From the NCBI RefSeq assembly GCF_032586175.1, contig NZ_JAWHTE010000004.1:124001-188000 (forward strand): a stretch of 64,000 nt of DNA, written 5' to 3'. The notes below the pieces were generated by a model, which saw nothing but the letters and a program-made list of their open reading frames with translations, had not been told where the DNA came from and made no database searches. Below, piece after piece: positions 50,732 to 61,140 of this stretch. How positions within the stretch are numbered: position 1 is the first letter of the stretch; each line of letters opens with the position of its first letter. Origin of the DNA: Ovoidimarina sediminis. Its GTDB lineage: Bacteria; Pseudomonadota; Alphaproteobacteria; Rhodobacterales; Rhodobacteraceae. Both the position numbers and the translations under genes were made by a program.

Positions 50732-51522
50732 TGGAGGCGCTGAGGCCAGGAGGCAAGCGGCTCGAGGCCCGCCGCTGGGGGCCGGGGGACGGCCTTCAGA
50801 TCGTGATGCTGCACGAGGGCCTGGGTTCCGTCGGCCTCTGGCGTGACACGCCCGAACGGCTGGCCGAGGCGACGGGGCTGGGCGTTCTCGCCTATTCCCG
50901 CGCGGGCTATGGCCGGTCCGATCCCGCCGATCTGCCCCGCCCGCTCGATTACATGACGCGCGAGGCGACAGAGGTGCTTCCGCAGGTGCTCGACGCCGCG
51001 GGGATCGACCGTGCCATCCTGATGGGCCATTCCGACGGGGCCACCATCGCCGCCATCCATGCGGGCTCGGTCGAAGATCACCGCGTCCGCGGCCTCATCC
51101 TCATTGCCCCGCATTTCTTCACCGAAGAGATGGGCCTTGCCGAAATCGCCCGCGCGAAAGAGGCCTACGAGACCGGCGATCTGCGCGCCCGCCTCGCCCG
51201 CCACCACGATCACCCCGACATCGCCTTCCGGGGCTGGAACGACGCCTGGCTCGATCCGGGCTTCCGCGACTGGTCGGTGGCCGAGGTGATCGATTACCTC
51301 CGCATCCCGATCCTCGCGATCCAGGGCACCGCCGATCCCTACGGCACCCGCGCCCAGATCGACGAACTCGCGGCGCGCAGCTACGCCCCCGTCGATGTCG
51401 TGATGCCCGAGGGCGCGGGCCATGCCCCCCATCACGACCGCGCCGAGGAAACCCTCGCCGCCATCACCGACTTCACCCGCCGCCTCGCCCGGATCGAGGC
51501 CGCGGGGCCGGTGCCCGCATGA
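50731..51522 (+). CDS. alpha/beta hydrolase in box cluster
   Basis: This 263-residue alpha/beta-fold hydrolase has the oxyanion segment MLHEGLGSVGLWRDTPERL, the nucleophile elbow GHS101-DG, an acidic residue in IQGTADPYGT and the histidine in EGAGHAPHHD. It overlaps the benzoate-CoA ligase stop by one base and the DUF309 gene by 4. The role in benzoate degradation is not established. It could be a thioesterase-like proofreading enzyme or an esterase that releases benzoate from esters. Sequence alone cannot decide. Confidence 0.85.
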   Translation: MEALRPGGKRLEARRWGPGDGLQIVMLHEGLGSVGLWRDTPERLAEATGLGVLAYSRAGYGRSDPADLPRPLDYMTREATEVLPQVLDAAGIDRAILMGHSDGATIAAIHAGSVEDHRVRGLILIAPHFFTEEMGLAEIARAKEAYETGDLRARLARHHDHPDIAFRGWNDAWLDPGFRDWSVAEVIDYLRIPILAIQGTADPYGTRAQIDELAARSYAPVDVVMPEGAGHAPHHDRAEETLAAITDFTRRLARIEAAGPVPA

Positions 51523-51950
51523 TCCCGCCGCACGCCTATGTCCCCGGCCGCACCCCGCGCCATGACGAGGCGATGTTCGCCGACGTCAGATCCACCGTCC
51601 GCCGCGGCATGACCGAAGAAGATCTGGCGGTCAGCGCGGCCTGGTCGACCGGGCTCGACCTCTACGACCAGGGGTTCTTCTGGGAATGCCACGAGGTGCT
51701 CGAAGCCGTCTGGATGGCCGCCCACCAGAACAGCCGCGCCCGCTTCGTGGCCCAGGCCGTGATCCAGCTTGCCAATGCGCGGCTGAAGCTCGCCATGGGC
51801 CGGGTGAACGCCGCACGCCGCCTGGCCGACATCGCCGCCGCGCATCTGGCCGAGGCGCGCCTTGATCGCGATCCGGTCATGGGGCTCACGCCCGACTGGC
51901 TCAGGGGCGAAGTCAGCGCGGTCCGCCATGCGGCGAGAGGTGCATTATAG
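51519..51950 (+). CDS. DUF309 family protein in box cluster
   Basis: This 143-residue helical protein has the DUF309 signature LYDQGFFWECHEVLEAVWMAA, containing conserved W, E, H and E residues that look like a metal or active site. Its function is unknown. Members of the family appear beside box genes in other proteobacteria, but their part in the pathway is unexplained. It overlaps the hydrolase gene by 4 bases. Its TAG stop lies inside a BoxR operator candidate (51941-51954), so the end of this gene and the start of the boxC promoter share sequence. Confidence 0.82.
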   Translation: MIPPHAYVPGRTPRHDEAMFADVRSTVRRGMTEEDLAVSAAWSTGLDLYDQGFFWECHEVLEAVWMAAHQNSRARFVAQAVIQLANARLKLAMGRVNAARRLADIAAAHLAEARLDRDPVMGLTPDWLRGEVSAVRHAARGAL

Positions 51951-51954
51951 TGCA
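51941..51954. promoter_or_regulatory. BoxR operator candidate 1 upstream of boxC
   Basis: TGCA-TTATAG-TGCA is a near-perfect dyad with 12 of 14 positions symmetrical. It overlaps the stop codon of the DUF309 gene and lies 54 bp upstream of a second site of the same form, about five helical turns away, so both would face the same side of the DNA. Confidence 0.7.
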
Positions 51955-51994
51955 GGACAAGACAGGGATTTGCCGGTTTACTGCCGATGTTTAA

Positions 51995-52008
51995 TGCACT
52001 AAATTGCA
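51995..52008. promoter_or_regulatory. BoxR operator candidate 2 upstream of boxC, over a -10 element
   Basis: TGCA-CTAAAT-TGCA lies 26 bp before the boxC start. TTTACT (51977-51982) and TAAATT (52000-52005) are spaced by 17 and form a reasonable promoter, so the operator would cover the -10 box. This matches repression by BoxR relieved by benzoyl-CoA, as known for BzdR. The promoter assignment is inference. Confidence 0.7.
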
Positions 52009-52033
52009 TACACACGCGACAGGGAGGGGGCGC

Positions 52034-53689
52034 ATGTCCACCGTCATAGATTTCCAGACAGACCCGTCGAAATACCGCCACTGGCGAGTCGAATATGACG
52101 GCCCCGTCGCCACCCTCTTCATGGATGTCGACGAGGCGGGCGGGCTTTTCGACGGCTACGAACTGAAGCTCAATTCCTACGACCTGGGCGTGGATATAGA
52201 ACTCGCCGATATCGTCCAGCGCATGCGCTTCGAACACCCCGAGGTGAAGGTCGTCATCCTCCGTTCGGGCAAGGATCGCGTCTTCTGCGCCGGCGCGAAC
52301 ATCCGCATGCTGGGCGGCGCGGCCCATGCCCACAAGGTCAACTTCTGCAAGTTCACCAACGAAACCCGCAACACCTACGAGGCGGCGGAAGAGGACTCGG
52401 GCCAGAAATACATCGCCGCCATCCGCGGCGCCTGCGCGGGCGGCGGCTATGAGCTGGCGCTTGCCTGCAACCACATCATGCTGACTGACGATGCGTCGTC
52501 TTCGGTGGCCCTGCCGGAAGTGCCGCTCCTCGCCGTCCTCCCGGGCACCGGCGGCCTCACCCGCGTCACCGACAAGCGCCGCGTCCGCCGCGACCTGGCG
52601 GATGTCTTCTGCTCGGTCGAGGAAGGCGTGAAGGGCAGGCGCGCGAAAGACTGGCGCCTGGTCGACGAGGTGATCCCAAACGCGAAATTCGACGAAACCG
52701 TCGCCGCCCGCGCCCGCGAATTTGCCGAAAGCTCGGCAAAGCCCGACGGCCTCACCGGCATCGCCCTCACCCCGCTCGACCGGACGTTCACGGATGACGG
52801 CGTCACCTATTCCGCGCTCGAAGTCACCGTCGACCGCGCCGCCCGCATCGCGACGCTCACGATCCACGGGCCGGACGGCGCGCCGCCCGCCAACCCGCAG
52901 GCCCTCCACGAAGAAGGCGCCGCCACCTGGATGCTCCGCCTCGCGCGCGAGCTTGACGACGCCATCCTCCACCTCCGCCTCAACGAACGCGAGGCGGGGC
53001 TTCTCGTCTTCAAAACCCAGGGCGATCCCGAACAGGTGATCGCCCACGAGGCCGCGCTTCTCGGGATGGACGACTGGCTTGCAACTGAGATCCTCCACTA
53101 CTGGAAACGCGTCCTCAAGCGCGTCGATCTCACCTCCCGCTCCATGGTGGCGCTTGTCGAACACGGCTCCTGTTTCGCGGGCGTGCTGGCCGAACTCCTC
53201 TGGTCCGTCGACCGCACCTACATGATGGAGGATGAGTTCGAGGGCGATAACCGCCCGCTCGCCACGATCCGCCTGTCGGATGGCAATTTCGGCCGCTACC
53301 CGATGTCGAACGGCCTCACCCGCCTCGCCACCCGGTTCCTCGGCGACGACGCGGCCCTGTCCGAGGCCGAGAACAACATCGGCGAAGCGCTCGAGGCCGA
53401 AGAGGCCGACGAACTGGGCCTCGTCACCATGATCCTCGACGACATCGACTGGGATGACGAGATCCGCATCTTCATGGAAGAACGCGCCTCCTTCTCGCCG
53501 GACGCCATGACGGGGATGGAAGCGAACCTCCGTTTCGCGGGGCCGGAAACCATGGAAACCCGCATCTTCGGCCGCCTCACCGCCTGGCAGAACTGGATCT
53601 TCAACCGCCCCAACGCGGTGGGCGAAACCGGGGCGCTCAAACGCTACGGCTCGGGCCTCCGCGCCGATCTCGACATGGAGCGTGTGTGA
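52034..53689 (+). CDS. boxC: 2,3-epoxybenzoyl-CoA dihydrolase BoxC
   Basis: BoxC hydrolyses and cleaves the ring of 2,3-epoxybenzoyl-CoA, giving 3,4-dehydroadipyl-CoA semialdehyde and formate. The 551-residue protein is a long crotonase-superfamily member, beginning DFQTDPSKYRHW and showing LRSGKDRVFCAGANIRML, RGACAGGGYELALACNHIML (read in parts) and a long C-terminal domain with EHGSCFAGVLAELLW. Length matches the family. ATG 52034 follows AGGGAGGGGG; an earlier in-frame ATG would sit in the operator region. A 69-bp tandem repeat separates it from boxB. Confidence 0.95.
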   Translation: MSTVIDFQTDPSKYRHWRVEYDGPVATLFMDVDEAGGLFDGYELKLNSYDLGVDIELADIVQRMRFEHPEVKVVILRSGKDRVFCAGANIRMLGGAAHAHKVNFCKFTNETRNTYEAAEEDSGQKYIAAIRGACAGGGYELALACNHIMLTDDASSSVALPEVPLLAVLPGTGGLTRVTDKRRVRRDLADVFCSVEEGVKGRRAKDWRLVDEVIPNAKFDETVAARAREFAESSAKPDGLTGIALTPLDRTFTDDGVTYSALEVTVDRAARIATLTIHGPDGAPPANPQALHEEGAATWMLRLARELDDAILHLRLNEREAGLLVFKTQGDPEQVIAHEAALLGMDDWLATEILHYWKRVLKRVDLTSRSMVALVEHGSCFAGVLAELLWSVDRTYMMEDEFEGDNRPLATIRLSDGNFGRYPMSNGLTRLATRFLGDDAALSEAENNIGEALEAEEADELGLVTMILDDIDWDDEIRIFMEERASFSPDAMTGMEANLRFAGPETMETRIFGRLTAWQNWIFNRPNAVGETGALKRYGSGLRADLDMERV

Positions 53690-53715
53690 TGGCCGCCTCC
53701 CCACGACCAATGAAC

Positions 53716-53941
53716 GGTGGGGTGAAACCCCACCCTACGCCCCATGTTCACGGAACCCCGTGCATGACCGACCCGGCCTCGCGCTGTGGGGTGAAACCCC
53801 ACCCTACGCCCCATGTTCACGGAATCCCGTGCATGACCGGCCCGGCCTCGCGCGGTGGGGTGAAGCCCCACCCTACGCCCCATGCTCTCGGAACCCCGCT
53901 CATGACCGGCCCAACCCCGTAGGGTGGGGTTTCACCCCACC
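53716..53941 (+). repeat. 69-bp tandem repeat with closing inverted copy between boxC and boxB (BIME-like)
   Basis: Three direct units begin at 53717, 53786 and 53855, with a period of exactly 69. Each starts with a hairpin GGTGGGGT-GAA-ACCCCACC followed by CTACG, and the first two units carry a second small stem CACGG/CCGTG. Units 1 and 2 differ at only about three positions; unit 3 is more diverged. The series ends with an inverted copy at 53918-53941, the exact reverse complement of 53716-53739. This layout resembles bacterial interspersed mosaic elements built from REP sequences. Confidence 0.92.
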
Positions 53942-53971
53942 TTCCGACCCAAAAAAACCCGGAGACCCCTC

Positions 53972-55423
53972 ATGCTAGATCTCATCAACGTCAGCTACGA
54001 CACCCAGATCCCCAACAATGTCGGGCTAAGCTCCGACCGCAAGGTGCTCAAAGCCCTCGAAAAATGGCATCCGGGCTACATCAACTGGTGGAACGATCTG
54101 ATCCCCCGGAACTTCCAGCAATCCATGGTCTACCTCCGCACCGCCGTCAGCGTGGATCCCAAGGGCTGGGCCAAGTTCGATTACGTGAAGATGCCCGAAT
54201 ACCGCTGGGGCGTCCTCCTCGCCCCCCAGAACGAGGAACGCGTCATCCCCTGCGGCGAACACGCCGGCGAACCGGCCTGGCAGGAAGTGCCGGGCGAATA
54301 CCGCGCCATGCTCCGCCGCCTGATCGTGATCCAGGGCGATACCGAACCGGCCTCCGTCGAACAACAGAAGTTCCTCGGCCTCACCGCCCCGTCGCTTTAC
54401 GACATGCGCAACCTCTTCCAGGTCAATGTCGAAGAGGGCCGCCACCTCTGGGCCATGGTCTATCTCCTCCACAAGTATTTCGGGAAGGACGGGCGCGAAG
54501 AGGCCGACGAGCTTCTCCGCCGCTCCTCGGGCTCCGACGAAGCCCCCCGCATGCTCGGCGCCTTCAACGAGGAAACGCCCGACTGGCTCTCGTTCTTCAT
54601 GTTCACCTATTTCACCGACCGCGACGGCAAAATGCAGCTCGAAAGCCTTGCCCAATCGGGCTTCGATCCCCTGTCGCGCACCTGCCGCTTCATGCTGACG
54701 GAAGAGGCGCATCACATGTTCGTCGGCGAAACCGGCGTGGGCCGCACCATTCAGGCCACGGTCGAGGCGATGAACGCCGCCGGCATCACCGACCCTTACG
54801 ACATCGGCAAGATCCGCGACATGGGCGTGATCGATCTGCCCACGATCCAGAAGAAGCTGAACCTGCACTATTCGCTCTCGCTCGATCTCTTCGGGTCCGA
54901 AGTCTCCACCAACGCCGCCAACGCCTTCAGCGCCGGCATCAAGGGCCGCTACATGGAGCACCGGATCGAAGACGATCACCGGCTGCAAGGCGACACCTAC
55001 AACATCCTCGATCTCGACTGCGGTACGATCGTCGAACGCGAGGTGCCCGCGCTCACGGCGATCAACATGCGGCTCCGCGACGATTACATCCGCGACGCCT
55101 CGGGCGGGATCGGGCGCTGGAACAAGATCATCTCGAAGGCCAATATCGAGTTTGAACTGAAACTCCCCCACCAGGCCTTCCACCGCCAGATCGGCGTCTT
55201 CGCGAACCAGCCCTTCGATCCCGAGGGCCGGCTCATTTCGCGGGAAGAGTATGACGCGAAGAAGGGCGACTGGCTGCCCACCAAGGCCGACGGCGATTTC
55301 ATCCAGAGCCTGATGAAGCCCTGTTTCGAGCCCGGGCAATACGCCTCTTGGATCGCGCCGCCGAAAGTCGGGATCGACAACAAGCCGGGCGATTTCGAAT
55401 ACGTGAAATTGCACATGGCCTGA
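53972..55423 (+). CDS. boxB: benzoyl-CoA 2,3-epoxidase subunit BoxB
   Basis: BoxB is the diiron oxygenase component that epoxidises benzoyl-CoA with O2. The 483-residue product begins MLDLINVSYDTQIPNNVGLSSD, and the likely carboxylate/histidine ligands appear in QVNVEEGRHLWAMVYLLHKYF (read in parts) and LTEEAHHMFVGE. Length and motifs match the family. ATG 53972 follows CGGAGA; an in-frame extension into the tandem repeat is not credible. It is separated from boxA by 168 bp with unusual repeats. Confidence 0.95.
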   Translation: MLDLINVSYDTQIPNNVGLSSDRKVLKALEKWHPGYINWWNDLIPRNFQQSMVYLRTAVSVDPKGWAKFDYVKMPEYRWGVLLAPQNEERVIPCGEHAGEPAWQEVPGEYRAMLRRLIVIQGDTEPASVEQQKFLGLTAPSLYDMRNLFQVNVEEGRHLWAMVYLLHKYFGKDGREEADELLRRSSGSDEAPRMLGAFNEETPDWLSFFMFTYFTDRDGKMQLESLAQSGFDPLSRTCRFMLTEEAHHMFVGETGVGRTIQATVEAMNAAGITDPYDIGKIRDMGVIDLPTIQKKLNLHYSLSLDLFGSEVSTNAANAFSAGIKGRYMEHRIEDDHRLQGDTYNILDLDCGTIVEREVPALTAINMRLRDDYIRDASGGIGRWNKIISKANIEFELKLPHQAFHRQIGVFANQPFDPEGRLISREEYDAKKGDWLPTKADGDFIQSLMKPCFEPGQYASWIAPPKVGIDNKPGDFEYVKLHMA

Positions 55424-55438
55424 GGCGAAAGGTTAATG

Positions 55439-55480
55439 GTTAACGCACGCAGCCCCGGTTGCCGCGCACTTTGCGTTAAC
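55439..55480. repeat. 9-bp inverted repeat between boxB and boxA
   Basis: GTTAACGCA (55439-55447) and TGCGTTAAC (55472-55480) are exact reverse complements around a 24-base GC-rich loop, 15 bases after the boxB stop. A third GCGTTAAC lies at 55550-55557. It may be an mRNA hairpin protecting boxB or a protein-binding dyad. Confidence 0.65.
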
Positions 55481-55489
55481 GTTCGCGCG

Positions 55490-55517
55490 GTGTACGGGCT
55501 GTGTACGCCCGGTGTAC
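55490..55517. promoter_or_regulatory. three GTGTAC repeats at exact 11-bp spacing upstream of boxA
   Basis: GTGTAC occurs at 55490-55495, 55501-55506 and 55512-55517, each pair separated by five bases. One site per helical turn is typical of cooperative binding by a regulator, or of an iteron. It lies about 75 bp before the boxA start. No known factor was recognised. Confidence 0.55.
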
Positions 55518-55591
55518 AGCGTGTGACTTTCCGGAAATTCCCGGATCGGGCGTTAACCACAGGCGGCGGCGAAAGGTAAAGGACGCGTGCG

Positions 55592-56782
55592 ATGAACAAG
55601 CCGATCAAGCAGCACCTGATCGACCCCGAGATCTGCATTCGCTGTTACACTTGCGAAAATACCTGTCCTATCAATGCGATAGAGCACAATGACGACAACG
55701 TCGTGGTGAATCCCGAGATCTGCAATCACTGCATGGATTGCATCCCGGTCTGCCCCACCGGCTCGATCGACGAATGGCGCGTCGTGCTCACGCCGTATTC
55801 CCTCGAAGACCAGTACGCCTGGGACGAACTCCCCCCTCAGGAAGACCTCCCCGATACCGGCGAGGCCGAGGGCGGGCTCGAGGCGTTCGACGAGGCCGTT
55901 GCGGCCCTTCTGGCCGAGGCGCATTCCGGGGCAGGGGGCAAGGCAAAGCCGCCTGCAAGTGCCTCGAAACCAACGGTAAATCTCTACACCGCCGCGAAGC
56001 CGGCTGTCGCGAAAGTCACCGGCAATTTCCGTCTCACCGACGACCCCGCCCACGACGTCCGCCACATCATCCTCGATTTCGGCGGGCAGCCCTTCCCGGT
56101 GCTCGAAGGCCAGTCCCTGGGCATCATCCCGCCGGGATCCGACGCGGCCGGCAAACCCCATCTTCCGCGGCTCTACTCGGTCTCCAGCCCCCGCGACGGT
56201 GAACGGCCAAATTACAACAACCTCTCGCTCACCGTGAAGCGCGAGGAAAAGGGCATTGCCTCCAACTACTTGTGCGATCTGAAGGTGGGCGACGAGGTGC
56301 AGGTCACCGGCCCCTTCGGCGCCACCTTCCTGATCCCCGACGATCCCGAAGCGCGGCTTCTGATGATCTGCACAGGCACCGGCTCTGCCCCAATGCGCGC
56401 CTTCACCATGCGCCGCCAGCGCGCCGCGGGCGCGAAATCCGGCGGAATGACCATGTTTTTCGGAGCGCGCGCTCCCGAAAGCCTTCCTTACTTCGGCCCC
56501 CTTAAGAAGGTGCCAAAAACGCTGCTCGATCAGCACCTCGTCTTCAGCCGCGTGGGCGGCCAACCCAAGGAATATGTGCAGGACAGGATGCAGGCGGAGG
56601 AAGAGATCGTGGCCGATCTCCTCCAGGATCCGAAGACCCATATCTACATCTGCGGCCTTCGCGGCATGGAGGAAGGGATCGAACGCACCCTCACCAACAT
56701 CGCCGAAAGCACGGGCCAGCAATGGATTGCCTTGCGCGACACGATGCGCGAAGAGGGACGGTACCACGTCGAAACCTACTGA
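55592..56782 (+). CDS. boxA: benzoyl-CoA 2,3-epoxidase subunit BoxA (NADPH reductase)
   Basis: BoxA passes electrons from NADPH to BoxB. The 396-residue product has two 4Fe-4S ferredoxin clusters at the N-terminus (C15-x2-C18-x2-C21-x3-C25 and C44-x2-C47-x2-C50-x3-C54). An acidic/alanine linker (about 80-130) precedes a ferredoxin-NADP reductase domain with LPRLYSVSSPRDG, MICTGTGSAPMRAF and the C-terminal YICGLRGMEEGI. Ribosome binding sequence is weak (AAAGG). The thioesterase gene follows 8 bases later. Confidence 0.95.
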   Translation: MNKPIKQHLIDPEICIRCYTCENTCPINAIEHNDDNVVVNPEICNHCMDCIPVCPTGSIDEWRVVLTPYSLEDQYAWDELPPQEDLPDTGEAEGGLEAFDEAVAALLAEAHSGAGGKAKPPASASKPTVNLYTAAKPAVAKVTGNFRLTDDPAHDVRHIILDFGGQPFPVLEGQSLGIIPPGSDAAGKPHLPRLYSVSSPRDGERPNYNNLSLTVKREEKGIASNYLCDLKVGDEVQVTGPFGATFLIPDDPEARLLMICTGTGSAPMRAFTMRRQRAAGAKSGGMTMFFGARAPESLPYFGPLKKVPKTLLDQHLVFSRVGGQPKEYVQDRMQAEEEIVADLLQDPKTHIYICGLRGMEEGIERTLTNIAESTGQQWIALRDTMREEGRYHVETY

Positions 56783-56790
56783 GGCGGCCT

Positions 56791-57210
56791 TTGCCCTACG
56801 CCCACGAAATCCGCGTCACATGGGGCGATTGCGACCCGGCGAGGATCGTCTACACCGCGCGCATCCCGTGGTTCGCGCTCGACGCGATCAACGCCTGGTG
56901 GGAAGGCCACCTGGGACAGGGCTGGTTCCAGCTTGAACTCGATCGCAACGTCGGCACGCCCTTCATGCACATGTCGCTCGATTTCCGCGCGCCCGTCACG
57001 CCGCGCCACCGGCTGATCTGCGAGGTCGCGCCAACCCGGCTCGGCACCTCGTCCATCGCCTTCCGCGTGAACGGCCTCCAGAACGGCACGCTCTGTTTCG
57101 AGGGCCGCTTCGTCTGCGTCTTCACCGTCGCGAACGAATTTCGCAAACGTGCCGCCCCCGACGATATCCGCGCGCTGGTCGAGCCGCTTCTGGAACCGGA
57201 CGAGGCCTGA
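56791..57210 (+). CDS. hotdog-fold acyl-CoA thioesterase (4HBT family)
   Basis: This 139-residue thioesterase has the 4-hydroxybenzoyl-CoA thioesterase pattern RVTWGDCDPARIVYTARIPWFALDAINAWWE (read in parts), where the aspartate after WG is the usual catalytic residue, and VGTPFMHMSLDFRAPV later. The start is not certain. TTG 56791 gives MPYAHEIRVTWGD, directly at the conserved region and 8 bases after boxA; further upstream codons are boxA shadow. It may recycle CoA from dead-end intermediates in the box pathway. Confidence 0.87.
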   Translation: MPYAHEIRVTWGDCDPARIVYTARIPWFALDAINAWWEGHLGQGWFQLELDRNVGTPFMHMSLDFRAPVTPRHRLICEVAPTRLGTSSIAFRVNGLQNGTLCFEGRFVCVFTVANEFRKRAAPDDIRALVEPLLEPDEA

Positions 57211-57215
57211 CGCGG

Positions 57216-58102
57216 ATGGCAAAGGACGCCCACAAGAACCCCGAGACAGATCGCCTGATGGCGCAGGTCGGTGCCCGCGTCCGCCGCGCCCGCGAGATGA
57301 AGAACATCCCCCGCCGGGTGCTCTCCGACCGATCCGGCGTCTCGCCCCGCTACCTCGCACAGCTCGAGGCGGGCGACGGCAACATCTCGATCGCGCTTCT
57401 GTCCCATGTCGCCGCCGCGCTCGATCTGCGGATCGAATGGCTGGTGGGCGAGGACGATCCCTGGACATCCGACACCCTCCGCGTGGCCGAGGCCTTCCGC
57501 ACCGCCTCCGCGGCCACCCGCCGCGCGGTGCTCGATACGCTGTCCCCGGGCGGGGCAGGCCCGCGCCGGGCCCGCCGGATCGCGCTGATCGGGCTGCGGG
57601 GCGCCGGGAAATCCACCCTGGGGGCTCGTGCGGGCGCGGCGCTGGGCTTGCCCTTCGTCGAACTCAACCGCGAGATCGAGGCCGCCTCGGGCATGCCGCT
57701 TGCCGAAGTCATGGCGCTTTACGGGCAGGACGGCTACCGTGCGATGGAGGCCGAGGCGCTGGGCCGGATCATCGAGGGTCACGACGCGGCGATCCTTGCT
57801 GTCGCAGGCGGAATCGTCGCGGAACCAGATACTTACGCGACGCTTCTCACCCGGTTTCACACCATCTGGGTGCGCACCACGCCCGAGGAACACATGGCCC
57901 GCGTCCGCGCCCAGGGCGACACGCGGCCCATGGCAGGCAACCCCGAGGCGATGACCCAGCTGCGCGCGCTCCTGACAGCGCGCGAGCCCGTCTATGGCCG
58001 CGCCGACGCGCGGCTCGATACCTCCGGGCAGCCGGTCGAAACCTCGCTGCGCGAGCTTCTCGACCTGATCGACACCCACGGTTTCCTGAAGGCGGAGGCC
58101 GA

Positions 58103-58106
<4 letters not shown>
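57216..58106 (+). CDS. boxR: benzoyl-CoA-responsive regulator BoxR (HTH fused to shikimate kinase-like domain)
   Basis: This 296-residue fusion is typical of BzdR/BoxR repressors. It has an N-terminal XRE-type helix-turn-helix (about residues 15-75, SDRSGVSPRYLAQLEAGDGN), a linker and a shikimate kinase-like effector domain with the P-loop G126-LRGAGKS133. The kinase-like domain binds benzoyl-CoA in characterised members. It starts 5 bases after the thioesterase gene and overlaps the next gene by 4 bases. The three TGCA-N6-TGCA type sites upstream of the ligase and boxC genes are its likely targets. Confidence 0.93.
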
Positions 58107-60139
<2,033 letters not shown>

Positions 60140-60157
60140 CCGCCACGCCGCCGCCCG

Positions 60158-61027
60158 TCAGCCCCGTGCCGCGTCGCGATCCCCGGCAAGATAGCGCCGC
60201 CCGAGCGTCATCATCCGGCGGTGATGGGCGCGGTGGCGGTTTCTCAGGTGCACGGCGGCGAAGACCGGCTGCCGGATCGGCGGCGCATCCTCGACCGGCC
60301 AGACACCGCCGAGCGCGGCAAGCGCGAGGCCGGTATCTTCGCGAAGATAGGCCGTGCCGCCAAGCGCCGACAGAAGCCCCGCCACCACGTTGTCCTGGCC
60401 GCTCGAGACGGGGGCGGCGGACAGATGGGGCAGAAGCTCTGCATGGGTGCGGGAAAAGGCGGGGGAGTAGTTTCCGAGGATATAGGTCTCTCGCCGCACC
60501 GAATTGAGCGCCCCGGTCTCGGTCGAGACCATGCGGTAGGTCACGTCGCCCAGGCTTTCGAAATGCAGGTCTGGATGGGGCTTCGGCGTGAAGAGAATCC
60601 CGAAATCGAGGTCGCCCGCCATCAGGTCGATGCAGATCTGGGCCGAGAAATCGCCCTCCACGTAGAAGGCCGCATCGGGAAGCGCGGTTCGAAGCGTGTC
60701 GATCCATTCGCCCGCATGGCTGGTGACGAGATCGTGCTGGATGCCGAGCCTGAGCGTGGGCGGCGCGTCCTCGCCGCCCCGCGCGGCGCGCGTCGCCTCT
60801 GTCCAGGACAGGCGCAGCGCGCGGGCATGGGGCTCGAAGCGAAGGCCCGGGGTCGTGAGTTCGGTGCCTGAACGGCTGCGCCGGAAGAGCCGCGCGCCAA
60901 GCGCGCGTTCCAGCGCCTGCACCCGGCCCGACACGGTGGACTGGGTGATCCCCAGACGCTCCGCCGTGCGGTTGAAGTTCCGCGTCTCGCACAGGTCCAG
61001 AAACGTCTCAATAAGCTCTATCTGCAT
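60158..61027 (-). CDS. LysR family transcriptional regulator
   Basis: This 289-residue LysR regulator begins MQIELIETFLDLCETRNFNRTAERLGITQSTVSGRVQALERALG (read in parts), a standard winged helix. A substrate-binding domain follows and the C-terminal tail is rich in His and Arg. ATG 61027 was chosen over one nine codons upstream because the helix starts there and because a LysR-type dyad (61035-61053) lies within the extra codons. It is divergent from the dimethylglycine dehydrogenase-like gene, the usual arrangement for a regulator and its target. Confidence 0.92.
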   Translation of the reverse strand: MQIELIETFLDLCETRNFNRTAERLGITQSTVSGRVQALERALGARLFRRSRSGTELTTPGLRFEPHARALRLSWTEATRAARGGEDAPPTLRLGIQHDLVTSHAGEWIDTLRTALPDAAFYVEGDFSAQICIDLMAGDLDFGILFTPKPHPDLHFESLGDVTYRMVSTETGALNSVRRETYILGNYSPAFSRTHAELLPHLSAAPVSSGQDNVVAGLLSALGGTAYLREDTGLALAALGGVWPVEDAPPIRQPVFAAVHLRNRHRAHHRRMMTLGRRYLAGDRDAARG

Positions 61028-61034
61028 CGTTCGC

Positions 61035-61053
61035 TGATCGGTTTTTTCGATCA
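61035..61053. promoter_or_regulatory. LysR-type binding dyad
   Basis: TGATCG-N7-CGATCA is a perfect inverted repeat that contains a T-N11-A core (T61038, A61050), the hallmark of LysR sites. It sits 8 bp upstream of the LysR start and 88 bp upstream of the divergent 61141 gene. A further GATC half-site lies at 61059-61062. Confidence 0.65.
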
Positions 61054-61140
61054 ATAACGATCCGAAGGTGGAATTGAAACCTATCCTGCACGGCGAGATA
61101 ATTCCCGCGCAGGCGAGACTGACGGAAAGGGCGAGGGACT

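Noticed and set aside
53686..53922. A 78-codon frame with 23-residue repeats (GVKPHPTPHVHG...), plus open frames on the other strands of the same stretch.
   Set aside because: The 69-bp repeat is divisible by three, so any frame without a stop in one unit stays open. Several frames on both strands are open at once, and the DNA hairpins explain the conservation better than a protein.
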